Assembly (NCBI GenBank): GCA_902577905.1
Contig: CACHAQ010000001.1
Location: 1-64,000 of the forward strand
Origin: an uncultured Alphaproteobacteria bacterium
Lineage (GTDB): Bacteria > Pseudomonadota > Alphaproteobacteria > HIMB59 > GCA-002718135
Direction of reading: 5' to 3'
DNA length: 64,000 bases
Below, piece after piece: positions 17,039 through 24,896 of the stretch; position 1 is the stretch's first letter, and the number at the start of each line of letters is the position of its first letter. A program made the position numbers and the translations under genes. Below the pieces are notes generated by a model. The model was given only the letters and a program-made list of their open reading frames with translations, did no database searches and had not been told where the DNA came from.

Positions 17039-17854
17039 ATTAACAATAATTTCATTTTCTAATTCATTAAAATTATGTTTGGGTCTGATAGCTTTATTGA
17101 GATTTGAAATTTCTTTTAAATTTAATGAATTAATTCCAGAGCCTATTAATATTGGGGCAATCATAAATTGAAGAATATCAATATATTTATTATTTATTAA
17201 TTCTGAAATAGTTTTTGATCCTCCCTCTACTAAAATATTATTATATTTAAGTTTTTTTATTTGCGTAATAAAGTTTTTAGTAAAATTTTTTTCTTTTAAT
17301 CTTATTATTGTTGAATTATTCAATCTAATATTTTTATTACTTTTTGTAAAAATTATATTTTCATTACCGTCATTAAATATTTTATATTTGTTATTTAGCG
17401 AAAGACTGCCATCGATAATAATTCTTTTTGGATTTGTGCCCTTTATTTTTCTTGTTGTTAATAGAGGATCGTCTTTTTTAATGGTATTTGAGCCTACAAT
17501 AATTCCATCACTGATACTTCGTAAACAATGTAGATAAATAATACTCTTAGGATTATTTATGTAATGTGAATTACCATTATTTAATGCAATTCTACCATCA
17601 ATACTTTGTCCTATCTGAGCTAGAACTAATTTTTTGTTTTTTCTTAATATTGGGAGAAGGATATTTAAGATTGATTGATAAAATTTACTTATATTAACTT
17701 TAGATACCAGATTATTATTTTTTATGTAAAAATTACTTTTTCTTTTTGATGACAAAGAAATACTATTTTTTTTAACCAATAAATATAAATCACTATTCTT
17801 TTTAGAATTTTTTATAAAATCTAGTAAAATTCCTATATTTTTAGATGTAATCAT
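17021..17854 (-). CDS. RibD C-terminal-type pyrimidine reductase (no deaminase domain)
   Basis: A 277-residue protein of the RibD C-terminal/dihydrofolate-reductase-like family. The N-terminal 75 residues are unassigned. The reductase domain then shows AQIGQSIDGRIAL, CLRSISDGIIVGSNT, DDPLLTTR, KRIIIDGSL, ILVEGGSKTISEL and APILIGSGIN. In riboflavin synthesis such enzymes reduce the ribosylamino-pyrimidine to its ribityl form with NADPH. The absence of a cytidine-deaminase domain recalls archaeal/fungal reductases acting directly on the GTP cyclohydrolase II product. It is divergent from ribA across only 36 bases. Confidence 0.87.
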   Translation of the reverse strand: MITSKNIGILLDFIKNSKKNSDLYLLVKKNSISLSSKRKSNFYIKNNNLVSKVNISKFYQSILNILLPILRKNKKLVLAQIGQSIDGRIALNNGNSHYINNPKSIIYLHCLRSISDGIIVGSNTIKKDDPLLTTRKIKGTNPKRIIIDGSLSLNNKYKIFNDGNENIIFTKSNKNIRLNNSTIIRLKEKNFTKNFITQIKKLKYNNILVEGGSKTISELINNKYIDILQFMIAPILIGSGINSLNLKEISNLNKAIRPKHNFNELENEIIVNLFLNS

Positions 17855-17890
17855 TTGTTTTTATTTCAATTATATCTATATAAAGTTTTC

Positions 17891-19012
17891 ATGAGTTTCA
17901 AATCTAATACAGGAACTATAATTGATAGGGCAATTAACGAACTCAGGACCGGAAGACCCTTAATAATACAAAATAACAAGGAATATTGGATGTTCTTTAA
18001 TATAGAGCATTCCCAAAGTAAAATTTTTAATCAATTCAATAAGCACTTAATTGATGAAAAATATCTACTTATTACTAAACAAAAAGCTCAATCAATTTTT
18101 AATAAGAATATTAAAAGTAATATTTATTTTGAGATAAATCCCAAAACAGATGTAAATCAAATAATAAATTTATTTGTCAATCCTCTTAGCAATAATAAAG
18201 TAATTAAATTTACCAATATTAAAAAATTCAAATCTACAAATTTTCATAATGTTTGTATCGATCTATCCAAAAATGCTAAAATGATACCATCGCTAGTTTT
18301 TAAAAAAATTAATAAAAAATATTACAAAAATATAAATGAATTTGGATTTAAGAATGGAATTTTAATATTTGATTACAAAGATTTATTGAAGCAAAATGAA
18401 TTAATTTGTGAAAGTATTAAATTAGTTTCTAGTGCAAAAGTTCCACTACCAAAAAATGAAAATTCTAATTTTAAAATATTCAAATCATATATTGGATCTG
18501 ATAAACATGTAGCGATAATTGTTAATCCAAAAAAAATAAATAAAAAATCTGTTAATTTAAGAATACATTCAGCTTGTTTTACAGGTGATATTTTTCATTC
18601 TTTAAAATGTGATTGTGGTGAACAATTAAATCAATCAATCAATTACATGGTTAGAAATAATGGTGGAATTATATTATATTTAGAACAAGAAGGTAGGGGA
18701 ATAGGATTAGCTAATAAAATGAGAGCTTATTCTCTTCAAGCAAGGGGTATGGATACAATAGACGCCGATCATAATATTGGTTTTTTAGATGATGAAAGAG
18801 ATTTTAATATTGCAGCTAGAATACTGAAATTATTAAAAATAAATAAAGTTAATCTTATTACAAACAACAAAAATAAAATTAATTCTATTAAGAAAGCTGG
18901 AATTAAAGTCGAAAATCAAATAAATACAAAGCCAACATTAAATAAATTTAATAAAAATTATTTTAAAACAAGAGTTAAAAAAGCTGGTTACGGTCTTAAA
19001 CTAGTAGTATAA
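17891..19012 (+). CDS. ribA: GTP cyclohydrolase II with N-terminal extension
   Basis: A 373-residue protein from ATG 17891 (an ATG at 17855 would add 12 non-conserved residues). The C-terminal half is GTP cyclohydrolase II: RIHSACFTGDIFHSLKCDC holds the three zinc cysteines, then LEQEGRGIGLANKMRAYSLQ and DTIDADHNIGFL. It opens GTP to 2,5-diamino-6-ribosylamino-pyrimidinone 5'-phosphate plus formate. The N-terminal half (GTIIDRAINELRTGRP) is a degenerate-looking domain in the place of RibB, typical of a second alphaproteobacterial RibA form. Its partner here is the divergent lone reductase rather than a full rib operon. No FMN riboswitch fits in the 36-base leader. Confidence 0.92.
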   Translation: MSFKSNTGTIIDRAINELRTGRPLIIQNNKEYWMFFNIEHSQSKIFNQFNKHLIDEKYLLITKQKAQSIFNKNIKSNIYFEINPKTDVNQIINLFVNPLSNNKVIKFTNIKKFKSTNFHNVCIDLSKNAKMIPSLVFKKINKKYYKNINEFGFKNGILIFDYKDLLKQNELICESIKLVSSAKVPLPKNENSNFKIFKSYIGSDKHVAIIVNPKKINKKSVNLRIHSACFTGDIFHSLKCDCGEQLNQSINYMVRNNGGIILYLEQEGRGIGLANKMRAYSLQARGMDTIDADHNIGFLDDERDFNIAARILKLLKINKVNLITNNKNKINSIKKAGIKVENQINTKPTLNKFNKNYFKTRVKKAGYGLKLVV

Positions 19013-19014
19013 TT

Positions 19015-19458
19015 ATGAAAAAAATTCCCAAGATAAAACTTCAATTAACAAACGATAATGAGTTTGATTCATCTAATTTAAAGAATAAAACAGTTTTATT
19101 CTTTTACCCTAAGGCGTTAACTGGTGGATGCTCAGTAGAAGTTGCAGATTTTCAAAAATATTTAACAAAATTTAATAAAATTGGCTTTGATGTAATTGGA
19201 GCTTCTAAAGATCCTGTTGATCGGAATAAAAAATTTTCAGATAAGTATAAATTGAAATACCCACTTGGTTCGGATGAAGGAAAAAATTGTGATAAACTTG
19301 GTATTTGGATAGAAAAATCTATGTATGGTAGGAAATATTTTGGGATAGATAGATCTACATTTGTAATCGATAAAAATGGAAAAATTCTAAATTCTTGGAA
19401 TAAAGTTAAAGTTAAAGGTCATGTTGAAGAAGTTTATAATTTTTGTAAGGATCAGTGA
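19015..19458 (+). CDS. Peroxiredoxin, BCP/PrxQ-like
   Basis: A 147-residue thioredoxin-fold peroxidase. The peroxidatic Cys (about C39) lies in FFYPKALTGGCSVEV, where the usual TPGCT is changed to TGGCS; GASKDP and FGIDRSTFVID follow as in bacterioferritin-comigratory proteins. It would reduce hydroperoxides in the cytoplasm. It begins two bases after ribA, so it is probably co-transcribed, perhaps protecting an oxygen-sensitive reduced pteridine. That link is positional only. Confidence 0.85.
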   Translation: MKKIPKIKLQLTNDNEFDSSNLKNKTVLFFYPKALTGGCSVEVADFQKYLTKFNKIGFDVIGASKDPVDRNKKFSDKYKLKYPLGSDEGKNCDKLGIWIEKSMYGRKYFGIDRSTFVIDKNGKILNSWNKVKVKGHVEEVYNFCKDQ

Positions 19459-19462
19459 ATTT

Positions 19463-20356
19463 TTACTTAATCTTACCTATTTCTTTTTCTCTTTTTATTA
19501 CAAATAAACCACTTAACGTAATAATTATTGCACCAATAATCATATTATAAGTTGGAGTTTCACCTAGTATTAAATATCCAAAAATCATACCAAATATAAT
19601 AACACTGTATCTTGCAGAGGCGGTTAATGAGAGTGGTGCATAAAAAACTGTTAATACTGAAAATAAATATCCGAATAAAACAAATATACTAGAAGCAAGA
19701 ATATAATTTACATCTTCACCGCTTACTTGATAACCAAAAATAATTGAACCCAACCCTGCAAACCCAGTAATTAACAATGCTGTCACAAATGTAATTTCAA
19801 CACTATTTGATTTAGTTGCTAAACTTTTTGTAGCAATATCTCTAATAGTTAAAAAAATAGCAGCTAAAATTGGTAACACTAAAAGATAATTAAATTGAAA
19901 ATTTTGTGGATTTACAACTACTAACACACCTAAAAACCCAATAATAACTGCACACCATCTTCTAATTCCAACTTTCTCTCCCAAAAAAAGAAAAGCAAAT
20001 ATTGTAACAAAGAAAGGATTAGTCATTAAAAGTGTATAAACCTCAGATATTGGAAGTAATATTAATCCAACCAAAAAAAATAATGCCGTTAAAACTTCAT
20101 ACAAACCTCTTATATGAAAACTTTTGATTGATAGTATTTTAATTAAATTCTTTTTTTCGAAAAAAACTAAATATAAACCTAATAAACTTGATGTAACTAA
20201 ACCTCTTAAAAAAATTACAGAATATAATGAATTGTCATCACCTATATTTTTTACAACAAGTTTGACATAACTATCATTTATAGAGAATGATAATTGGCCA
20301 GCCATCATAAAAAATACACCTATCGTCCCAACTGAAAATAAAATCTTGCTTTTCAT
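19463..20356 (-). CDS. EamA-family (DMT) transporter
   Basis: A 297-residue inner-membrane protein with about ten helices arranged as two EamA repeats. The first repeat ends with PFFVTIFAFLFLGEKVGIRRW and the second with FGYLILGETPTYNM, the usual acidic LGE turns before the last helix of each repeat. It exports or imports a small metabolite of unknown identity. It converges with the peroxiredoxin gene (4-base gap) and is divergent from the aminotransferase at 20381 across 24 bases. Confidence 0.88.
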   Translation of the reverse strand: MKSKILFSVGTIGVFFMMAGQLSFSINDSYVKLVVKNIGDDNSLYSVIFLRGLVTSSLLGLYLVFFEKKNLIKILSIKSFHIRGLYEVLTALFFLVGLILLPISEVYTLLMTNPFFVTIFAFLFLGEKVGIRRWCAVIIGFLGVLVVVNPQNFQFNYLLVLPILAAIFLTIRDIATKSLATKSNSVEITFVTALLITGFAGLGSIIFGYQVSGEDVNYILASSIFVLFGYLFSVLTVFYAPLSLTASARYSVIIFGMIFGYLILGETPTYNMIIGAIIITLSGLFVIKREKEIGKIK

Positions 20357-20380
20357 AATAAAAAAAAATATTTAACTGAT

Positions 20381-21715
20381 ATGTTACAAAGAAATACTTC
20401 CAGCCATTTATATGGATTTACTGACTTGAAGTCATTAAATGAAAGAGGCCCTTTAGTTATTTCTTATGGAAAAGGAATATATGTTTACGATACTAAAGGT
20501 AATAAATATCTAGATGGGAATTCTGGTCTATGGAATCAGTGTGCTGGTTTTGACCATCCTGGATTAGTTGAAGTTGCAAAAAAACAGTATGAAAAATTTG
20601 CTGGTTATCATTCTTTATTTGGAAGATTGTCTGAAGAAACTTTACAGCTATCTGAAAAAATTATTGAAGTATCACCTTTTGATCAAGGTCGTGTATTCTT
20701 TTGTAATTCAGGATCTGAAGCAAATGACACTATGGTCAAAATGTTATGGATGTTAAATGCAAGAATTGGAAAGCCAAATAGACGAAAAATTATAACAAGA
20801 ATTAATGGATATCATGGCGTTACTTTAGGAGCTTCTTCAATGACTGCCAAACCATACAATAAAGAGTTTGGTTTACCATCTGAAGAATTTATTCACATTG
20901 AATGTCCTCATTATTGGAAATATGGATTAGAGAATGAAACGGAAGAACAATTTTCACTTAGGATGGCCAAAAATTTAGAAGAAAAAATCATCAAAGAGGA
21001 TCCAGAAACTATTGCAGGTTTTGTTGCAGAACCTGTTCAAGGTGCAGGAGGTTGTATACCTCCTTCAAAATCGTATTTTGATTTAGTTCAACCTATATTA
21101 AAAAAATTTAATATTCCTTTTATCGCAGATGAAGTAATTTGTGGATTTGGTAGAACGGGAAATTTATGGGGCTGCGAAACCTACAATATCAAACCGGATA
21201 TAATTATCTCATCTAAATGTTTAACAGCTGGGTACTTTCCTATGGGTGCAGTTATAGTTAATAAAGAATTTTCAGATAAATTTGTTGAAGTATCAGAAGA
21301 AGCAGAAGAATTTCCACATGGTTTTACAGCTGGTGGTCATCCTGTTGGATGTGCAATTGCTTTGAAAGCAATAGATGTAATTATGAATGAGGGTTTATTA
21401 GATAATGTAAAATTGATGGAACCCTATTTTTTTGAAAGATTAAATGAATTTAATGATTATGAACACATTGGAGAAACTAGAGGTATAGGTCTAATGGCTG
21501 CTTTAGAGATGGTAAAAAATAAAGATACAAAAGAACCATTTGAAGGTCATCTTAACATGGGAGATAAAGTTGCTAATTTATCAATTGATAATGGATTAAT
21601 TTGCAGACCTTTAGGTCCAGCAATTGTTTTGTGTCCTCAATTCATAATTACTAAAAATCAAATTGATGAAATATTTGATTCTCTTCATAAAACTATACAG
21701 CAAATTTTTAATTAA
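20381..21715 (+). CDS. Class III aminotransferase (omega-amino-acid:pyruvate type)
   Basis: A 444-residue PLP enzyme. Blocks seen are LDGNSGLWNQCAGF, FCNSGSEANDTMVKM (PLP phosphate site), YHGVTLG, EPVQGAGG, FIADEVICGFGRTG (the Asp contacting PLP nitrogen) and the Schiff-base Lys in ISSKCLTAGYFPMG. The length and these blocks fit omega-amino acid transaminases such as beta-alanine, taurine or putrescine-type enzymes. The amino donor cannot be fixed from sequence. It converges with the acylphosphatase gene through a shared TTAA. Confidence 0.88.
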   Translation: MLQRNTSSHLYGFTDLKSLNERGPLVISYGKGIYVYDTKGNKYLDGNSGLWNQCAGFDHPGLVEVAKKQYEKFAGYHSLFGRLSEETLQLSEKIIEVSPFDQGRVFFCNSGSEANDTMVKMLWMLNARIGKPNRRKIITRINGYHGVTLGASSMTAKPYNKEFGLPSEEFIHIECPHYWKYGLENETEEQFSLRMAKNLEEKIIKEDPETIAGFVAEPVQGAGGCIPPSKSYFDLVQPILKKFNIPFIADEVICGFGRTGNLWGCETYNIKPDIIISSKCLTAGYFPMGAVIVNKEFSDKFVEVSEEAEEFPHGFTAGGHPVGCAIALKAIDVIMNEGLLDNVKLMEPYFFERLNEFNDYEHIGETRGIGLMAALEMVKNKDTKEPFEGHLNMGDKVANLSIDNGLICRPLGPAIVLCPQFIITKNQIDEIFDSLHKTIQQIFN

Positions 21716-22008
21716 GTTTCGTATTTAACTATAAAACCTGAATACTTAACATTACTAATGATACTATTTGGAATAACTCCTTCAACTAGAGCTAGCGATG
21801 GCCCATCTTTAGATTTTTCAGTAATAGATAGTATACTTTGCATATCTCCTTGAATTATGGCCTCTACCTCATCTTTACTTTCTTTATTTTGAATATATCC
21901 ATTTAATCCCAAAGATATTGCTAAATCACTAAACCAATGCCTAAAGCCCACTCCCTGAACTTTTCCTTTAATGATAAGTCGATAAGTTTTTATTTCATTT
22001 GTATTCAT
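21712..22008 (-). CDS. acyP: Acylphosphatase
   Basis: A 98-residue protein from ATG 22008, the usual length. It has the active-site loop GKVQGVGFRHW with the catalytic Arg, and LNGYIQNKESKDEVEAIIQG with the conserved Asn. It hydrolyses acyl phosphates in the cytoplasm. In-frame upstream ATGs at 22041 and 22134 would add a Lys-rich extension running into the divergent transporter gene, so I rejected them. Confidence 0.88.
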   Translation of the reverse strand: MNTNEIKTYRLIIKGKVQGVGFRHWFSDLAISLGLNGYIQNKESKDEVEAIIQGDMQSILSITEKSKDGPSLALVEGVIPNSIISNVKYSGFIVKYET

Positions 22009-22061
22009 TGAAGTATCAATATAAGTACTTTTTTTTATCATACAATCCTTCAATTCATTAT

Positions 22062-22940
22062 ATGAAAAAAAGTATAATCTATTCTTCAATTCTTTTATTT
22101 TTTGCTGGAATTTTTTTTGTAACAAATGATGCAATAATAAACTATCTATCCCAAACAGATGTAAAATTTTATCATTTCATCTTTTATGGAATACCCATAT
22201 TTTTATGTTTCCCTTTATATTTATTAATTAATGGAACTTTAAAAAAAAATATAAAATGTACTAATTATCTTCCACCTATTTTCAGAGGTTTTTTAAATAT
22301 TCCATTGCCTTTTATTGCTTTTATAACTCTCGAACAAATTAAACTTCCAGAATTCACAACATTGAATATGACTGCACCATTAATGGGAACAATATTTGCT
22401 ATTTTTTTACTAAATGAAAAATTAAATATTTTGACTTATCTTTCTTTATTTATTGGTTTCTTAGGAGTTTTGTTTGTTATTCAGCCAGGTTTTGAAAGCT
22501 TTAATATCTATTATTTAATTGTCCTTATTGGAGTTTTTTTAATTACCGTAACAACATTTATAGTAAATAAATATAGTCATGTAACAACAAATATTGGTTA
22601 TTTTTTGTATGGTGGTTTTTTTGTTCATTTAATTTCAATACCTTTATTTTTAATGAATCCATTAAAAGTGACTTTTTTAGATTTTTTATTAATTTTAACT
22701 GCTGCATTATTTATTAACTCAGCTATGTTTTTTGCAACAACTGCATTTAAAATTGCACAACAACATTATGCATCAGTATTTAGCTTAGTTTACCTTCAGG
22801 TATTGTGGTCATCACTAGTTGGAATATTTATATTTAATGAATATATGAATTTATATGCTTATATTGGAGCAATATTTATTGTTTTAAGTGGAATTGTTTC
22901 ATTACCTTCACAAATAAAACAATTAAAAGAAGCTGAATAA
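22062..22940 (+). CDS. EamA-family (DMT) transporter
   Basis: A 292-residue membrane protein with about ten helices in two EamA repeats. The first repeat contains LNMTAPLMGTIFAIFLLNEKLN and the second ends in VGIFIFNEYMNLYAYIG, matching the family's acidic turn. The start used is ATG 22062, giving MKKSIIYSS and a direct first helix; the longer frame from 21999 would overlap the divergent acylphosphatase. The substrate is unknown. It overlaps the FKBP-rhodanese gene by one base, so the two are coupled. Confidence 0.87.
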   Translation: MKKSIIYSSILLFFAGIFFVTNDAIINYLSQTDVKFYHFIFYGIPIFLCFPLYLLINGTLKKNIKCTNYLPPIFRGFLNIPLPFIAFITLEQIKLPEFTTLNMTAPLMGTIFAIFLLNEKLNILTYLSLFIGFLGVLFVIQPGFESFNIYYLIVLIGVFLITVTTFIVNKYSHVTTNIGYFLYGGFFVHLISIPLFLMNPLKVTFLDFLLILTAALFINSAMFFATTAFKIAQQHYASVFSLVYLQVLWSSLVGIFIFNEYMNLYAYIGAIFIVLSGIVSLPSQIKQLKEAE

Positions 22941-23662
22941 TGATCAAAATTTTATTATTTTTATTTGTTTGTATTTTTAGTTACAAATCGTTTTCTACTG
23001 AAGTTCAAATCGTAAACGAAATTATAGGAAATGGTTTAGAGGTAAAAAATCACTCAAAAGTATCTGTTCATTACATTGGTAAATTAGAAGATAATACTGT
23101 TTTTGATAGTTCCTACGATAGAGGACAATTGTTTGATTTTCAAATAGGCGTAAGACAAGTAATCTTAGGTTGGGAAACTGGGTTACTTGGAATGAAAGAA
23201 GGAGGCAAAAGAACAATTTTTATTCCGTATGAGTTAGCATATGGAGAAAGAGGCGCAGGCAGTTTAATTCCACCAAAATCAAATCTTATTTTTGAAATTG
23301 AAGTCATAAACGTAATTCCTCCAGGATATAAAGAAATAGATGGTTATCAACTTAAATTAGCAATGACTGGCGATTTTAAAATTATAGATATTAGAACTAA
23401 TGATGAAATCATTAATTCAAATAAAATACCTGGTGCTATTCAAATAACTGCATTTGACAAAAATGGAAATTTTTTCCCAAATTTTTTTGATAAATATAAA
23501 GAGAATGTAGAAATCGGAGAAAAAGTTATCTTTGTAAGCCAGAACGGAGATATATCATCAATTTTAGCTAATGGATTTGTTGAGCAACTAAAGCAGAATA
23601 ATATATATCATTTAAAAGATGGTGTTTCTGGTCTTGAAAATATAAATTTTGATTTTGAATAA
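22940..23662 (+). CDS. Exported FKBP-type prolyl isomerase fused to an inactive rhodanese-like domain
   Basis: A 240-residue protein. Residues 1-20 form a signal peptide, so the mature protein is probably periplasmic. Residues about 25-127 are an FKBP domain (VHYIGKLEDNTVFDSS, GWETGLLGMKEGGKR, AYGERGAG). Residues about 135-235 form a rhodanese-like domain (FKIIDIRTNDE, NKIPGAIQI), but the catalytic Cys position reads Ser: VIFVSQNGD, S200. The second domain therefore probably binds rather than transfers sulfur. It could help fold or inspect exported proteins. The pairing of these two domains is uncommon in my knowledge. It is coupled to the upstream transporter by a one-base overlap. Confidence 0.85.
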   Translation: MIKILLFLFVCIFSYKSFSTEVQIVNEIIGNGLEVKNHSKVSVHYIGKLEDNTVFDSSYDRGQLFDFQIGVRQVILGWETGLLGMKEGGKRTIFIPYELAYGERGAGSLIPPKSNLIFEIEVINVIPPGYKEIDGYQLKLAMTGDFKIIDIRTNDEIINSNKIPGAIQITAFDKNGNFFPNFFDKYKENVEIGEKVIFVSQNGDISSILANGFVEQLKQNNIYHLKDGVSGLENINFDFE

Positions 23663-23663
23663 A

Positions 23664-24467
23664 TTAAAAATCTATTTTCTTATTTTTTTCAGCTGCATAA
23701 TTAACTACAAATTGCCACGCTGACCTACCTGTTCTATTACCTCTTTGCAAACTCCATTTAATTGCTTCTTTTTCTGTATCTTTATTAAATGACATATTAA
23801 ACTTCTCACAATATTTACTAATGATATTAATAAAATCATTTTGAGAAATATTATGAAAACCAATCCATAAACCAAATCGATCACTTAGACTTATTTTTTC
23901 TTCAACACTTTCATCTGTATGAATCGCAGAAGATCTTTCATTTTCTATCATATCCCTAGGCATTAAATGTCTCCTATTTGAGGTAACATATAAAATAATA
24001 TTTTTAGGTTGATTTTGTATACTTCCATCTAAAGTAGATTTAATTATTTTGTAATCACTATCTATTTTTTCAAATGATAAATCATCAATAAAAATTATAA
24101 AATTAAAATTTTTTAAATTTGCATATTTTTCGTAAATTATTTCAATATCAAAAATATTGTTCTTATTTAATTGTATTAATTTTAAGTTTTTATTTTTTTT
24201 GTTTACTTCATTAAAAACAGATTTAATTAGAGAACTTTTACCATTACCTCTAGATCCCCATAGTAAAGCATTATTTGTAAAATTACCTTCTGAAAAATTT
24301 ACTGTATTATTTAATATAGTTTTTTTCTGCCTTTCTACTCCAACCAGAAGATCTAAATCCAAACATCTAAAATTCGATATTATTTTGAGATTTTTTATTT
24401 TACCATCCCAAATAAAAGCACTTCCTCTTGAGACAGTAAGATTTGATAAAAAATTGCTTAAAAACAT
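23664..24467 (-). CDS. DUF815-family AAA-type ATPase
   Basis: A 267-residue P-loop ATPase. Walker A is LLWGSRGNGKSSLIK (about residues 68-82), Walker B is FIIFIDDLSFE and an Arg-finger-like SNRRHLMPRDM follows. These and the late NRTGRSAWQF block are typical of the DUF815 family found across alphaproteobacteria, usually near the Sec genes as here. Biochemical function is not established. It is divergent from yajC with a 75-base gap holding a good -10 box. Confidence 0.85.
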   Translation of the reverse strand: MFLSNFLSNLTVSRGSAFIWDGKIKNLKIISNFRCLDLDLLVGVERQKKTILNNTVNFSEGNFTNNALLWGSRGNGKSSLIKSVFNEVNKKNKNLKLIQLNKNNIFDIEIIYEKYANLKNFNFIIFIDDLSFEKIDSDYKIIKSTLDGSIQNQPKNIILYVTSNRRHLMPRDMIENERSSAIHTDESVEEKISLSDRFGLWIGFHNISQNDFINIISKYCEKFNMSFNKDTEKEAIKWSLQRGNRTGRSAWQFVVNYAAEKNKKIDF

Positions 24468-24481
24468 AATAAATACTTTAT

Positions 24482-24508
24482 TTGATTTTTCTTATTACAC
24501 AGTATAAT
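24482..24508 (+). promoter_or_regulatory. Probable promoter of yajC-secD-secF
   Basis: A perfect TATAAT at 24503-24508 lies 34 bases before the yajC ATG. A TTGATT at 24482-24487 is a possible -35 box but the spacing is short (15 bases). The position in the divergent gap supports the call. Confidence 0.4.
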
Positions 24509-24542
24509 AAATCACTCAAATTAAATCATCATAGGTACTATT

Positions 24543-24884
24543 ATGGAAGCTTTTGGAACATTTTTACCACTTATTTTAATATTTGTAGTTTTTTATTTTT
24601 TATTAATTAGACCTCAACAAAGAAAAGTTAAACAGCATAAAGAAATGCTTTCTAATTTAAAAAGAGGGGATAAAATAGTAACTTCAGGTGGAATTATTGG
24701 AACTATAAATAAGGTTGCAGATAATAGAGAATTAACTTTAGAAGTTGCAGATAATGTTGAAATTAAAATTGCATCAGGAATGGTTGCAGATTTATACGCA
24801 ATGCCAGAAGTTCAAAAAAAAGAACCGACAAAAGAAGAGAATAAAAGTAAATCTGGCTTCTCTTTATTTTCTAGAAAAAAATAA
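24543..24884 (+). CDS. yajC: Sec translocase accessory subunit YajC
   Basis: A 113-residue protein with one N-terminal membrane helix, the classic LIRPQQRKVKQHKEML after it, and a small beta domain (GDKIVTSGGIIGTI). It works with SecDF at the SecYEG channel. It is followed after 12 bases by secD and then secF, the standard operon order. The C-terminus is Lys/Ser-rich. Confidence 0.95.
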   Translation: MEAFGTFLPLILIFVVFYFLLIRPQQRKVKQHKEMLSNLKRGDKIVTSGGIIGTINKVADNRELTLEVADNVEIKIASGMVADLYAMPEVQKKEPTKEENKSKSGFSLFSRKK

Positions 24885-24896
24885 TTTTTTTTATTA

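Noticed and set aside
17855-17890. FMN riboswitch before ribA
   Set aside because: The leader is only 36 bases and none of the conserved riboswitch elements is present.
24157-24507. 116-codon plus-strand frame over the DUF815 gene
   Set aside because: It is antisense to a clear P-loop ATPase, shows no family features and runs into the yajC promoter region.
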